Under the pieces are notes generated by a model. It was given only the letters and a program-made list of their open reading frames with translations, did not search any database and was not told the origin of the DNA. The position numbers and the translations under genes are program-made. A stretch of DNA of 64,000 nucleotides from Durusdinium trenchii (Eukaryota > Sar > Dinophyceae > Suessiales > Symbiodiniaceae): positions 177,640-241,639 of the forward strand of contig CAXAMN010001336.1 of NCBI GenBank assembly GCA_963970005.1. Direction: 5' to 3'. Shown one piece after another: positions 11,662-23,120 of this stretch (positions within the stretch are counted from its first letter, which is position 1; every line of letters begins with the position of its first letter).

Positions 11662-12674
11662 CTCTTCGAAAAGGCAGTCGTCGGCCGCACGAGGACCAAA
11701 AGGAAAACACTCAAACCATGACAGGTGAACCACTTCTATTTCTTTTTGGAACAAATCTACCTTGATTTAGGGCTATTCATTGGGATGTGGGCCACATCCT
11801 ACAGGCATCAACCAAAAATACAGTGGAGTGTGTGAGCTACCAGCAAACATGTGGCCGTCCTTAAACAGAGTTGCACAAAAATGGGCCTGGGGGATTGAAG
11901 CACTAGTGTTCTTAAGAACCCAATCTTTAGCAGTGGAGGATTTTTGGATCTACAGAGCTAAGTCAACAGGGCCAACTCCAACACCCTATCCCCACAGGAT
12001 CCACCCTGGCTGTTACTGTCACAAAAGAAATTGAACATGAAAAAGGCACTTCAATCACTTGGGGTCCTTCCACCCTGCCCTTTTCCACCACCCGAAACCG
12101 AGCAAATCTTCTTCGGCTGAGGCGCATCATCACCAGGCCGCAGAAGATGGGAAAGACCAAAAGGCCCGAGAGAAGCCCCGTAATCACAAACTCCTGGGAT
12201 GCGTAAGACAAAAAAGGCCAGGTCTTCTGGGCAGGAGCACAAAACCACAAAACCACTCTTTTTGTTAAGACCCTTGAGATCGACATGCGTGCATTTTGCG
12301 CAAAAACATGAGTAAATGATGATTTCTTGCATCTTGGCAAGCACTTTGGGCCCTCAGGGCACAGCGCTGTTTCGACGTGGCGCGAATACAGCCCTTCTGA
12401 TGCAACCTCCACTCCGTCCCTCCCATTTCATAGCGCGATGCGTTGACCACCAGACTTCCATTGAAAAAAGACGCAAGTGCGGGTCCGTTTCCTCAAATGT
12501 CCCATTGCAGTCTCTGGACAGCCTGCTCCTTCGACGGCCTTTCGACCCTGCCTTTTTCGATCAGCGGAAGCTCCTCAACTGGACGCTCCTCAGGTGCACC
12601 GCCCCATCTCCGTTGTGGCAAGGTAGGAGCAGAGCAGAGCGAGCAGAGCGCAAGTGGGATCTGACTTGAGTTAC

Positions 12675-12711
12675 AAGGGGTGGACGGCGTCCACCTCGAC
12701 TCCTCCCAAGC
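12675..12711 (-). CDS. 37-bp micro-exon
   Basis: ACTTTTTCAG precedes and GTAACT follows a 37-base block reading LGGVEVDAVHP with 9 of 11 codons ending in G or C. A second block just upstream (about 12730-12830, ELRKFLRHVASPSLAVPTA) may be another exon. Product unknown. Confidence 0.3.
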
Positions 12712-13357
12712 CTGAAAAAGTTCCGCAATGAACAAGGCTTGCTGACGATACAACATGAGTAGTGCAGTAGGGACCGCCAGCGAAGGTGACGCGACGTGAC
12801 GAAGGAACTTCCGTAGCTCCAGCACGATGACGTGGGAACATCCAAGATGCGATTAGGAAGCCTGAGACTAGAGATCTGGCACTGAGTGCAAGGACAGAGT
12901 GAGCACAGGTCCTCGCGGTAGGAAGCAAGATGCTCTTCCTTCCAGTCCTTTCCCTGCTTCCTGCAGTCTCTTTCGGCACGAGGCCTTCACCGGTGCTGAG
13001 TCGGTTCCTTCAGATCGATCCCTCCAACAAGCGGTCAAAGCAAAGAGTGGTCAAGCACGCACCGCACCAAACACCTTGACCCAAAAAAAGGATGGACTCA
13101 ACATGATCGAAAGGGCCGGTCCAAAGCGGTTTTGAAGGTAAGGCAGCTGTAGCGTCTTTGACTTGAGAAGGCTGGGTGCCAAATTTCTTCACATCCGATG
13201 TGGGCCTTCCCCCAGACTGAGCCGAGCAGCGGCACTGAGGATGAGTCCAAAAGAAAAGGCGACCTGGTCACCTGGTTCCTCTTGAAGGCCGCAAAAGAGT
13301 TGCTCAGTTGAGGGTGGTCCAATTTTCTCCATTTGGAAGGGAGTTTTGGCCTCATCG

Positions 13358-13460
13358 CTACCGCTACTAGGAACAAGAAGCTACGTTCGGGGCTCCTGGC
13401 CGTACTAGGAGCAAGGACGCTACGATCGTAGCTCGTGGCATTGCTACGAACGGAGCATCC
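13358..13460. repeat. CTAGTAG-family repeat with CGTAGC variants
   Basis: Modules such as ACTAGGAACAAGAAGCTACG and GGAGCAAGGACGCTACGATC are joined head to tail. Here some TAGTAGC starts are replaced by CGTAGC. Confidence 0.75.
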
Positions 13461-13494
13461 TCTTCCAAACTCTGGAAGAGAACCGCTTCTCCAC

Positions 13495-13586
13495 CTGCGA
13501 ATGCTGGGGGTGGTCCCTCCCCGTCCCCCGGTGCGCGGTCCTGGGCTTCTTGGATGGTTCCAGGATGGCTGTGCACCGCCTGGGCG
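13495..13586 (-). CDS. Exon with strong splice sites, frame uncertain
   Basis: TTTTTTCAG precedes and CAG|GTGGAG follows this 92-bp block. One frame (CTAILEPSKKPRTAHRGTG) has 27 of about 31 codons ending in G or C. Another, QEAQDRAPGDGEGPPPAF, would join in phase to the upstream exon at 13979-14082. Product unknown. Confidence 0.35.
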
Positions 13587-13978
13587 CTGAAAAAAGCCTA
13601 ACTCGAGGGTCGAAAGACGTGTGTTGGACCTGAGAATCCATTGGTCGAAGACGGGGCAAGGAAGGATTCAACAAACAGTCCAAACAGCGGAAAATTTGGC
13701 AAGGGAACCACAGCCTCGAACTTCTGACTCCCTGACACATGAAATGATTGATGGAAAGAGATCCCAAAAAGAAAGTGTATCATCGATTTAAACCATCTAC
13801 TTCAAAGAACCACTCGGCCTATGGCTTTGTACCAGAAGATCCCCCGCGACCGCAAGAGAGAGCCCAAGCTTGAATCAGCCCCCACTGCTTGGAAATCCCA
13901 CTGCCAGGGATGTTACATTCCAAAGAGCTCAGAAATTACACCAATTCTCAGCCCCACTCTGAAGGATCCAACTCCAAC

Positions 13979-14082
13979 TCAGAGCGCGCTGGTCCGCTGC
14001 TCCGCTCGCCGACACGGACCCTGCTACGGGTGCCCCGGGCAGCGTTCACGGCCAACAAGCCCATCAAGAGAGCGATGAAGCA
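13979..14082 (-). CDS. Exon with hydrophobic segment
   Basis: The 104-bp block follows GATTGCAG and ends at TCTGA|GTTGG. It starts with a hydrophobic run, CFIALLMGLLAVNAARG, followed by the charged RSRVRVGERSSGPARS. This fits a transmembrane or signal-anchor segment with a basic cytoplasmic side. Product unknown. Confidence 0.35.
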
Positions 14083-14243
14083 CTGCAATCGCTGTGGCCT
14101 GCATGCTTTTGCATCGCCGACCCCACCCTTTTGGCTCCAGGCATTGATGAATTCAGGGGCGGTCGCCAGCGGCGTTGCCAGGGGCTTTTTTTTTACCTAT
14201 TGTCTTTATTTCCTTCCTTCCTTGTTTTTTTACAAGCTATTAT

Positions 14244-14244
<1 letters not shown>

Positions 14245-14283
<39 letters not shown>
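14245..14283. repeat. 39-base poly-T tract
   Basis: Homopolymer of T on the plus strand after GCTATTATG. It could be a retroposed poly(A) tail in reverse orientation or simple slippage; no parent transcript is recognisable beside it. Confidence 0.9.
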
Positions 14284-15565
14284 CGGAGCTTTCTTGTTCT
14301 TCACTCACAGGAGCCTTTCAGCCAATCACCGAAAACGACTTGCCATGGCCCGCAGAAGGGAAGAATTCTTACCTTCCTCCAGGTCACTTCTGGATCTACT
14401 TACTGGTGGAAACATCGTGCTATTCTCCTCTCCCTTTCCGTCACTGGTGCCTTGTGAAGGTCTCATGGTAGAACATCGTGCTGAAGAGTGCATGGTCACG
14501 CTTCGCCTGGTCACCAATTCCGGGTGGCGCACGGGAGCGTTTTTCTGATTTATGAGATAAACCTCACAAACCCTTTAGAGACTTTAGAGAGGAGACTTCA
14601 CGAACTCACCATTTCGTTCGGCAGAGCATGGAAGCACACAGTGAAGAGTAGGATTCCCCTCATATCATGACTGCCAATATGAAACCAAACTCAGCATTCA
14701 AACAAAAAGCCACCACCCCTGTTTGTTCTTTCTGGCTGGCAACGGCTCCTGCAAGATGCATGAGGGATATGCATTTAAGAACATCCGGTGCGGAAGAGAT
14801 GCGCGACAAAGGCATCCCGCTATCAGTCTGTCCGTCCCACCAGTTGCCCAAGGCATATCCGAGTCATCAAATGTTCCGAGAGTTTGTAAGTTAGAACGGG
14901 AGTTGGAGATTGCGGGCTTCCCTTTTCTCGTAGTCTTGCATTTAGTCGAATGACACCAAGCATCCAGTGACGACCGGATGGAGTGGCTTTTGCCTTGCGT
15001 TGATGCACTTTTCTGTTCCTGTTTTGCTTTCTTTCCGAACCGACCATCCGACCGGTCCAACTGACCGGATGGAGTTCCTCCCTCCCACTGCGAACGAAGT
15101 GGCCACATTCCACAAGGTGCCCAGCCAGAGCATGAATAAAGGTCCTCCGCCGGCGAGGTCGAGAGTTAAGTTTCCCTCAAAATCTGGGAGAACCAAATCG
15201 ATAAAAGTAGTGGTTTCTGCACAGATTCAGTATAGACGAAATATATAGACTCCCTACTCGAATATTTGGACGAGTGTATATATTTCCCAAATCGAGAGTT
15301 AGTTTCTACACAGGGGCATAAACTAAATATATAGGTTCTCGTTACGAAAGAAATGACAGGCACACATGAGCTATCCTGCGGCCAGTTACGAACGATCCGA
15401 CCACTAGTCGCCCTGAGCGAACAGTTTGTTTCACCCCAACAAGTCTTCCATTGGCGCAATCGGATACTCTTTTTTTGCTGATAACATCTGGAAGACGAGC
15501 TCTTTGTCTACTAAAAAGAACCGTCAAGGTCCACAAAGCGGTTTTCTATCCACATCGTTTGTTTC

Positions 15566-15643
15566 CGTGGGGCTGGGACGGACGAAGCTGGGCCCTGTCC
15601 TTCGGAGAACTGGTAGGCCACCGGGTCGTCAATGCTCAAAGGC
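15566..15643 (-). CDS. Candidate exon with DDPVAYQF motif
   Basis: After GGGGTCCCAG the minus strand reads PLSIDDPVAYQFSEGQG and then ASSVPAP. The motif faintly recalls the D-x-P-L-x-Y-Q-F signature of REJ-type modules seen at 45.5 kb. The opposite strand also has an open coding-like frame (15451-15753), so strand is uncertain. Confidence 0.28.
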
Positions 15644-15965
15644 CTGGGACCCCAAAAAGAGCGAAAGCGGATGAACACGGGAAGGGCGTGCTGGCCTGGG
15701 ACCCCAAATCACTTCGGTTTGAGCCCACCAGATTGCGAGTCCAATCGCTATCATGAAACATGTTTTGAGATTCTTCCGATGAGACGAGGTGCCCTCAGAC
15801 TGCCTTCACGGCAGCCCTGGCCCAAAAGGGATCCTTTCCCCAAAGTCGGAATTTGGGATCAAAAAAGGTCTCCTGTGGACAGAACTTGCAGATCACCCTC
15901 CAATCCCAGCCTTTAGTCTTCCGGAAAACCCACAGCCTTCAGTCTTCTTCGGCCGACCCCGACAC

Positions 15966-16023
15966 CGGCCGGGCATCCCCACGAGGTGATGCCGTTGCCA
16001 TCGAAGTAGTACCGAGACTTCAC
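15966..16023 (-). CDS. Exon with possible WW-domain second half
   Basis: A 58-bp exon between CCGGAG and a CCG|GTGTCG donor reads VKSRYYFDGNGITSWGCPA, with 16 of 19 codons ending in G or C. The YYFD...G.TSW..P pattern resembles the second half of a WW domain (Pro-peptide binding), though the loop is one residue shorter than usual. The exon supplying the first Trp was not found. Confidence 0.35.
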
Positions 16024-16459
16024 CTCCGGGGTATCTCAACGTGGGAAAACGCGAAGAAACTCGTGGGAACTGCATGGGAACTGAGAGAAGATCCAGGGGT
16101 CGTTTGGGGTCGTTTGGGGTCGTTTCAAGCGTGGTCACCGAACCTGAGCATCTTGTGAAGTCTTTTGTGAAGTCTTTGGGGATTCTGACCTCTGATCTTC
16201 TCCTTGATCAAATGATCAGTTGCTAGAAATCGACATCTACATCCATGTAGTGCGCAAAGCACGACCACGAAACAAACAAGGCCTTTGGAACAAGGCCCTT
16301 GTTTTCAACTACTCGTTGGAGTCAACTCCTCACCTCCTATCGCTTTGAGGTTCAGAGCTTCCATGCAGCATGGTCGCAGGACACTGGACTGTTCCGTTTC
16401 TTCCATGCGGTTCGAGGTCTCCATTTGCTCAACTCAGGCTATGGCAATTCTTTCTTCAA

Positions 16460-16510
16460 AAAGTCGGTTGGAGGCCATCGTTATTAGGGTGGAGGCCATC
16501 GCTAGTAGTT
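16460..16510. repeat. CTAGTAG-family repeat, GGAGGCCATCG module
   Basis: Two copies of GGTGGAGGCCATCG(C/T)TA(G/T)TAG-type modules in tandem; single copies lie at about 1060 and 6752. Confidence 0.75.
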
Positions 16511-17112
16511 AAAAAAGAAGGCCCTTTTTTCTGGTCAAACTCCCTGCGATCTTCAGCTGGTTTCCTCTCCACAGCGGTGGCCTTGTTCTGCGCCAGCTGA
16601 GTTCTTTGAGACCTCCCGACCCAATGCAGATCGAATGGATCGAGAAGCAAAACCGCCAAATCGGACGATGCTAGATCAGGTCGAAGATCCAGAAGAAACA
16701 GGAAAACAACTGAGACTTGCAGGGGGCTGCAGCCTACCGTCATAGTTTCTTTTTCTGTCCAAAATCAGCGACCAATCTCTTGTTGAGACAATGTCAAGTG
16801 GCAAATGCATTTGATGAACAAATGCAAGTTCGAGCCGTCGAAACATATCTCCATAGAAGACCAACTCGTCTTTCCCTCATTGGCCGTGTCTGAAAATGGG
16901 TGATCCACGCACACGCAAACACACACATTGCCCGATAGGATTCCTTGGGTGCACAAGTGGGACCAACAAAACAGCCTGAATTCACGGGAAGAAACCCAAA
17001 TCCACAACCGAGAGAAATCAAGCTGCTCACCTACTTGGGGCAGGGTTCATGTTAAGTGGATTTAAGTAGCACGGACTTCGGAGTCCATCTTCTGTTTTAA
17101 GCAACACATCAA

Positions 17113-17166
17113 TTGTTACTAGTAGCTTGTTGCTACTGTAGTAATGCCCTTGTTACTAGTAGCGTC
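17113..17166. repeat. CTAGTAG-family repeat in intron
   Basis: Modules TTACTAGTAGCTTGTTGCTA and CCTTGTTACTAGTAGCGTCC lie in the intron just after the transmembrane exon at 17235. Confidence 0.8.
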
Positions 17167-17234
17167 CTCGGCTCCACCGACACCACCGTCGGTCCGTCCA
17201 CCGTCGGTCAGTACCGACGTCCGTCCGGACTTAC

Positions 17235-20200
17235 TCGGCGCACTCGTCCAGGGTGTAGGTCAACAAGATCAGCAGGATCAACGCGAAGAGGAGCATGCCA
17301 AGGACCTGGAAACCGTCCAGTTCACTCCGAAAAGAACGGGTCACACCTTCTGGCTTCAAGGAACCTTCCTTTTGGCCCACCCTAAGATGTCTGTTTCTAG
17401 TTTAGCACCCTTTGGAAACCCAAAGAAACTGATGTACTCTTCACCTCTTCAGTTCTCACTCATACCCAACGCCAGAAGCTTCACACATTACCACTTGAGC
17501 TACGGTGATACTGCTTCCTTGAGGTGGGTGAAATGGATTGGAGTTGCTGCTGTTGCTTTGTGCTTGTTGGACATGAACCTCAGTCCCTCCTTTGCGATTG
17601 TGGCTCAAAACCTGGACCTTCCCAAAACCCATATCCCTTGTCTATTCCTTTTGGTCAACCAATCGGTCTCCCACTTTTGACCCACGGCCTCGCCACCGGA
17701 GCGCGGTCCCGGGGCTCCCCGACCGCCACCACCGTCAAATTGCTCTCGTCGCCGCAGCCGATGCAGTTGCTGACCCAGACCTGGAAGCAGGAATCGTGGA
17801 AGTCCAAGCATCCAAAAGAGGTGGTGGTGCGGTGAGCTTTTGGCCAGCTTTTTCACTCTCAGCAAAGAAACATGTAAAATTGAGGTCAAGGGTGAATTGG
17901 CAACGACTGGGGAAGCTGTAAGAGTTTCTCGGGAACAGATTGTATTCCAAGTTCCTTTCTGTGGCACGTTTTGGTGCACCCCCAAAAAACACCTCCGACG
18001 TGCGACCTGGAACCTCCGGAAAAGAAGAAAAACAAGCACCAACATCTCCCGAGATCTCCCCCGTTCTTTCCCACGCTTGTTTCCTCCGATCCGTGCCGTG
18101 CCGGACGCTCTGCCGGACGGCCCGCCTCTCGCTCCCAGTGCGTGGCCGCTTCAACCAGGCCGTAGCCATCGGCCGTGCGGCCGTCCATGAAGATGGCGAA
18201 GTCTCCCGTGATGTGCGACCTAAGACGACGACGAAGAAGTGGTGCAGAGGAACGGTGCAGTGGGTCGTTTGTTTGTGTGTCGTTTGGTGCTTGGTTCTTT
18301 GGTCGTTTCTTTTTTGGAAGAAAACAACTGTATTAGATCATCTGGATGTGTCGTGCCATTATTTGTGACTTCGTGCCAAGGATGGGATCGCCATTGCTGT
18401 GAATGGACCCTTGGGAATGGTTCCTTGGATGACTCAAGCGCCCACATGGGGGGGGACCTAATACACATGTTCCTGCAGCGGATTCAAGCTTTCTTGGGGT
18501 TTGAATGCAAGGGCCATAGGAAGCGATCCATAGATTCACTTCCAAGTACGGCTGCCTGTCACTGACTGAACACCGAGTCCTAACGTAGCCTATGGAGGAC
18601 TGAAGGAGTAGCAGTCATCCAAGTCGAAGTGATCAAGGCAGTCATGCGTTTCTTCACCTTTCTTCACTGACCATTTGCAACCAGGTCGCTCTAGAGCTTA
18701 AGAACGTGTGACACTACCAGGGATCACCATTGGATGGTTCTTCGTCCCATCCTGAGTGGCTCATGGGCCCCAGCCTAGCCACGAGCCGCCAAGTTCGGCA
18801 CCCAACTCCATGGAACTGCTGAGGGCCCGCGCGTCAAGCAGCCGGTGCCGTTGTTCACGACGCCTTGCGAGGACCTTGGTGAGAAGCACACTTGGGAGCC
18901 CTCTAGAGCCAATCCAAAAAGCATCCAACGAAAGGACTCTCTAACTATACACAAGCTATTGGGGCCCTGAGAACAAAGGAAACAGACTTCATCAGACTTC
19001 AGAACCTACACTTTCAATCAAAAAAGACAATTTCTCCGGTGACCTCAAGTAGTCGAGCAAAAACACTTCGAGGAATCAATGCAGCAAAAGACTTGGGCGC
19101 TCGTGACGACGTACCCGAAATCGTGTAGCTTCCGAGATCGTCTTGTGGGAACCGCAGTGGTTTTCACTGCGTTTGGATATTTGGGGATCTCTTCCCAACA
19201 ACCCAACAAAACATCTTGTATTATTTGTATTCTAAAGGATCTGTTCCAGCACCCACGGTGTGGAGTCAAATATCTGTGGCTTTCTTCCATCTTCGTCCAG
19301 CAGTGCGCTCTGCGCTCCCCATGCTCCGTCCAAGACGCCATCGTCCGCCGGCGGTGCCCGGAGAAAAGCGATCCCAGAAGAGACAAATCACCTGGCGGTC
19401 GAGCGATCCCGAGCGGCAGCGCCCGAGCAGCGAGCTGGTTTGGTGTTCAGTTTGACAAAGACGACATGGCTGAAATGGTGGGCATTCATTCGAGTTCTCA
19501 GGTGGTTGGTCCTACACAAGAGCACATGCATACATCTATACATCTCTCTCTCTCCCTCTCTCTCTCTCTCTTTATTGGTATACATGACCCCCGAGGCTCT
19601 CATCATCCACCTGCTTCGAGAATTGAGGTCACAAACGGGCGAAAAGGTCGGACTCCAAAGAGGGTCACTTTGAGGCTGGCATGCCACTGTTCAGAGTTTC
19701 CTCTGCTCTTCCCATCCGCAACGCCGGATTTGCACGTTGGTAAAGCTGGGCTCCCCTGACGTTGGCAAAGAGGTAGAAGTCCGAAAAGACCTGCGGATGC
19801 ATCCCAAAGGTCCCCCCAAGACCTTCGTGTTCGGCTGATCGGCAAAAAGCTTGAAACTCCTGCGGACACGTGACACGAGACGCAGTCTCGGGCAGTTCCT
19901 TCCTTCCTTTAGTAGCGTCCTTGCTCCTAGTAGTAAGGCCAGGAGCCCCTAGTAGCGTCCTTGCTCCTAGTAGCGATGCCGCCCCTAGTAGCTTCTTTGA
20001 ACACCACACCCTAAATCGATGTGTCTCGCTGCGCGTCGCTGAACACGACCCCCGCACCGAGATCCACTCGTCGGAGTAGTGACTGTCCAGCTCCAAAGTG
20101 CTTCCCTGCCGCCGCTCGGAACTCTCGGACGAACGGGGCGAACGGCGGCCCGGGAAGCGACGTCCGGACGGAAGCAGCGGAAGCGCCGAAACCCTGCGGT

Positions 20201-20546
20201 GGTTGGGAGAACTTGAAGTGCCTCAGGTTGGACAGGAGTGGGACCAGTTGGACTTGTTTTTTGGGACCTTCCAAGTGAACTCTTGACCTGCCAAGACGGG
20301 TGAACCCCCAATCCGGGTCCGTCTGAAGAGCTGAGTCTGAAGGCGAAGGTGAAAGGCCTTTCCGCCCCGTCGTGGAGAAACCAGCTCACGTCCGGGTGGA
20401 CAACACCGACTTCAGAACCGCCTCCGAGTGCAGTCCGAGTCCGATCCTTCTTCCCAGTCCCAGGTCTAGAGCCCAGTCCAGTGGACGTTCTCCGGCCTTG
20501 AGGATGTAGAGGGTGACAATCATGCTCTCGTTGGACAAGGGGTTGC
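17235..20546 (-). CDS. Membrane protein of unknown family, five exons
   Basis: Exons 20390-20546 and 20058-20193 join in phase (donor GAC|GTGAGC). Exons 18156-18219, 17682-17780 and 17235-17305 also join in phase. At least one exon between 18.2 and 20 kb is missing, since phases differ across that gap. Readable parts: MIVTLYILKAGERPLDWALD; a Ser/Arg-rich linker ending LELDSHYSDEWIS; ITGDFAIFMDGRTADGYGL; VWVSNCIGCGDESNLTVVAV; then a clean transmembrane exon, LGMLLFALILLILLTYTLDE. The hydrophobic exon recalls the first helix of voltage-gated cation channels, but a single helix is not diagnostic. Introns contain CTAGTAG repeats. Strand support comes from phase agreement and third-position GC near 75-90%. 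Confidence 0.48.
19540..19573. repeat. (CT)n microsatellite
   Basis: CT run with one CCC interruption, in the intron gap of the membrane-protein model. Confidence 0.85.
19908..19998. repeat. CTAGTAG-family repeat cluster
   Basis: Contains TAGTAGCGTCCTTGCTCC twice, plus TAGTAGTAAGGCCAGGAGCC and TAGTAGCGATGCC; a near-complete module set. Confidence 0.85.
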
Positions 20547-21161
20547 CTGGTAGTCTGTCTTAAGGTCGGATTAGATCCGGCGCACACAGGGTGGGGACGA
20601 AGGTTCACCAGCGGAGACTGGAGTTCACCAGATTGCAGTGTGACACTGTGCTTTTTTCAGAATAGACCTGTATAGATGTAGTCCTTTTTCAACAAACATG
20701 CACCTGAATCTGAATTTTGATTTCCCTACCGACAGCCCAGCTTTTTCACATGTTTGGCTCTACTTGGAGCCAGGGACGGCGGCGCTGACCAGTCGTCAAC
20801 TCTCTCACAGACTTTCGTGTGGAAAGTGCCCAAAAGAGTCAAGACTTGCAACAACTAGACAATGACCCTGAAAAGACGATTTTCCTCAAAATGAAATCCA
20901 ATGGGTGAATGTGTAGCTTCGGCGAACCAAAACGGCACATTCTTTGCCCACGTTTCTTCCATGCTCGCGACTCCTGCGATACAATCACTGACCTCGTTTG
21001 ACCCAAACAAATAACCAACGGATCCACAACGAGGAAAGCACTCTCCCGAGCGCTTTTTGACCTCGCGCTCGGAGACCGACGACCTCTGGCGCTCCACAAC
21101 AACCACAAGGGCACCCCGACTGTCCGACCAGTCGTAGATGTTCTTAAAATACTCCACATAC

Positions 21162-21666
21162 CTGGAGTATGTCAGCGTACGAGGGACGTCGGGTGTCTCC
21201 AGGGTGGACACCTGGAACCAGATCGAGGTCGCGTCGGATGTTTTTCGGGTCGGTACCGGATCTTGGGAATGGTTTGAGGAGCTCCTTTTTTCCAGACACT
21301 TGGTCTTCGAAACAGGAGGTTGGGCTTTTCCCATCTCGCATCCGAAGCCTTCAAAGTACCCTTTCAAAGTGATGTTAACAGTGATGTTGTGTGACTCTTT
21401 CCACAGTGACCAGGCGGTATGGTGTGAAAAACGGGTTCCAAGGTCCCCAAAAACGTGTCTACCCAGCCACAAGCAAATATCTTGATGCTGTTGACGAAAA
21501 AAAAGTCATGAAACTCTCCACCTTTGCGCCAAGCATGAACTGGTCGTCCGACCACATGGCTTTGGACCGAGGACCTCTCGAGGTCTCGCCTGCCGGCCCG
21601 GTGTTTTCTCGGCGCACAAATATGCGAAGCGCGTGAAGGGGTTGGTCGGCGTGATGAAGTCGCGAC
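21162..21666 (-). CDS. Two exons, possibly upstream part of the membrane protein
   Basis: Exon 21590-21666 follows GGACTCCAG and reads RDFITPTNPFTRFAYLCAEK, ending at a CAG|GCGAGA donor. Exon 21162-21211 lies between TGGTTCCAG and CAG|GTATG and reads VSTLETPDVPRTLTYS. The frame beyond that donor stays open and coding-like to about 20890 (YDWSDSRGALVVVVERQ), so the second exon may be longer. The NPFTR motif next to hydrophobic residues would suit a segment just before a membrane helix. Family unknown. Confidence 0.35.
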
Positions 21667-22509
21667 CTGGAGTCCAAGCAGGTCTGGTTGGGATAGGATG
21701 GGTGGACATGAGGTGGGGCGAGTGATGGCGAGTGTCTGTGGAAAGAGTGTCCGGGAAACGCTTTGCAAGGTGTTGGCAGGGATTGATTGCTTTTTGGCTT
21801 CGGAAAAAAAACAACATGAATTGGTGTTAAAAGTGGGAAGGTCTTTCCGACGACGAATCCTTGGAGGCATCATCTTTTGCACGGTGCTTCAGAGTGAGTC
21901 TTTAGCTGACGAAGTTCTTTAGAGGTCTAGATCCCATTTTTCGTTCTTGTTTGCAAGCTGACACGTACCATGAAGACAAACAGCACCTCCCACTTCACCC
22001 CATCTCTTCATAGTTCAAAGGTATACCAAAGGCGTGCAAACCTTCTTGTGCAAACATCCACAAGCATCAGTCTCCGCGCCACATGCAATCCCTCCCGTCC
22101 GGGAAAAAGGGGCAAAGAGTGACGAATGCATCGAACGGCGATGGTTCTTGGCGCCTGTGTTCTTCGACCACGAAGTGTTCGACGTCGGTGCGACCGAGAG
22201 AAGATCCTGAACCCAACACCGAACGGGAGGGGGTGAAGAACGGCGTCCCTCCCAAAAGAGCCCTATGTGATATGGCTTGGGCGGAAAGATGTGGGTGTTG
22301 TGGTCACATATAGACCCAAAAGCAAGTCGAACATGGTCGAACACCGGGTTTCAAGATTCTTCCTTTTTCTGCTTCTTTTGCAATGTGTTTCTTGAAGAGC
22401 CAGATGGATTCTGGATGTCTTCAGTCATTGTTTTCTTCTTCACTGGTCGACCTTAAGAAGGACTTTCTTTCACTCGAAGAGTCAGGAAAACACCTCGCCT
22501 CAGATTCCC

Positions 22510-22750
22510 CAAGGATTCGAACATCTCTTCAGACTCGCGTCCGATCTTTGAGATCCCAACCGGGCGGCCAAACCACCGCTTCGCGGGTCGCCCACCGGAA
22601 CCGGTGCCCCCCCCTCCCCTAAATCGAAAACGTCGAGGGGCTGTCGGGCGGCACTTGGAATTCGCTGGGATATCGGAAGTTGCGGCTCCTCGGAGCTCAG
22701 CCCGGGGAGCGAGCGGGCTGTCGGTGCGAGGGGCTGTGAAGTGCGGAGGT
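22510..22750 (-). CDS. GC-rich coding-like block
   Basis: An open minus frame reads QLPISQRIPSAARQPLDVF followed by GGAPVPVGDPRSGGLAARLG. A second frame across the same bases is equally plausible. No clear splice boundaries or family. Confidence 0.27.
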
Positions 22751-22965
22751 GATGTGCGCTCGTGAGTCCCATCCAGGGCCCGAAGCTCCATGGAGTCCGT
22801 ACCCCGAGCTCTGTGACTGCTGGGAGACCCATCTTCATACACATCCGCTGACCGGGGTCGGTGGGGCTGCGAAAATCGCCAGATCCAACAAGCGAAGTGA
22901 GACACTTTCTTCCAGACATTTCCTAGAAGTCGAAGCACCATTTAGTTCATAGTCTTTACCGAACA

Positions 22966-23035
22966 ACCATTGTTTTTCTAAGGTTCTTTACCAGTACAAC
23001 ACCAAGTCAACCGTTTTTGAACATGGTCTTAGACT
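22966..23035 (+). repeat. Dispersed repeat copy (partner at 31789)
   Basis: Shares the run TTTTGAACATGGTCTT and the preceding CCAAG(T/G)CAACC with the copy at 31789-31855. A more diverged copy lies near 7042. Confidence 0.7.
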
Positions 23036-23120
23036 TTTCTCTCCATGAGACAGCTTGGTGGGATCTTCCTCCCATCTACTCTTCCTCCCGCATCACTGGA
23101 CTTCTCGTGCTGCCCCTCAC

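Noticed and set aside
13889..14548. Plus ORF of 219 codons
   Set aside because: It contains a run of Phe from the 39-base poly-T tract, and codon bias is weak. The minus strand holds a better exon at 13979-14082.
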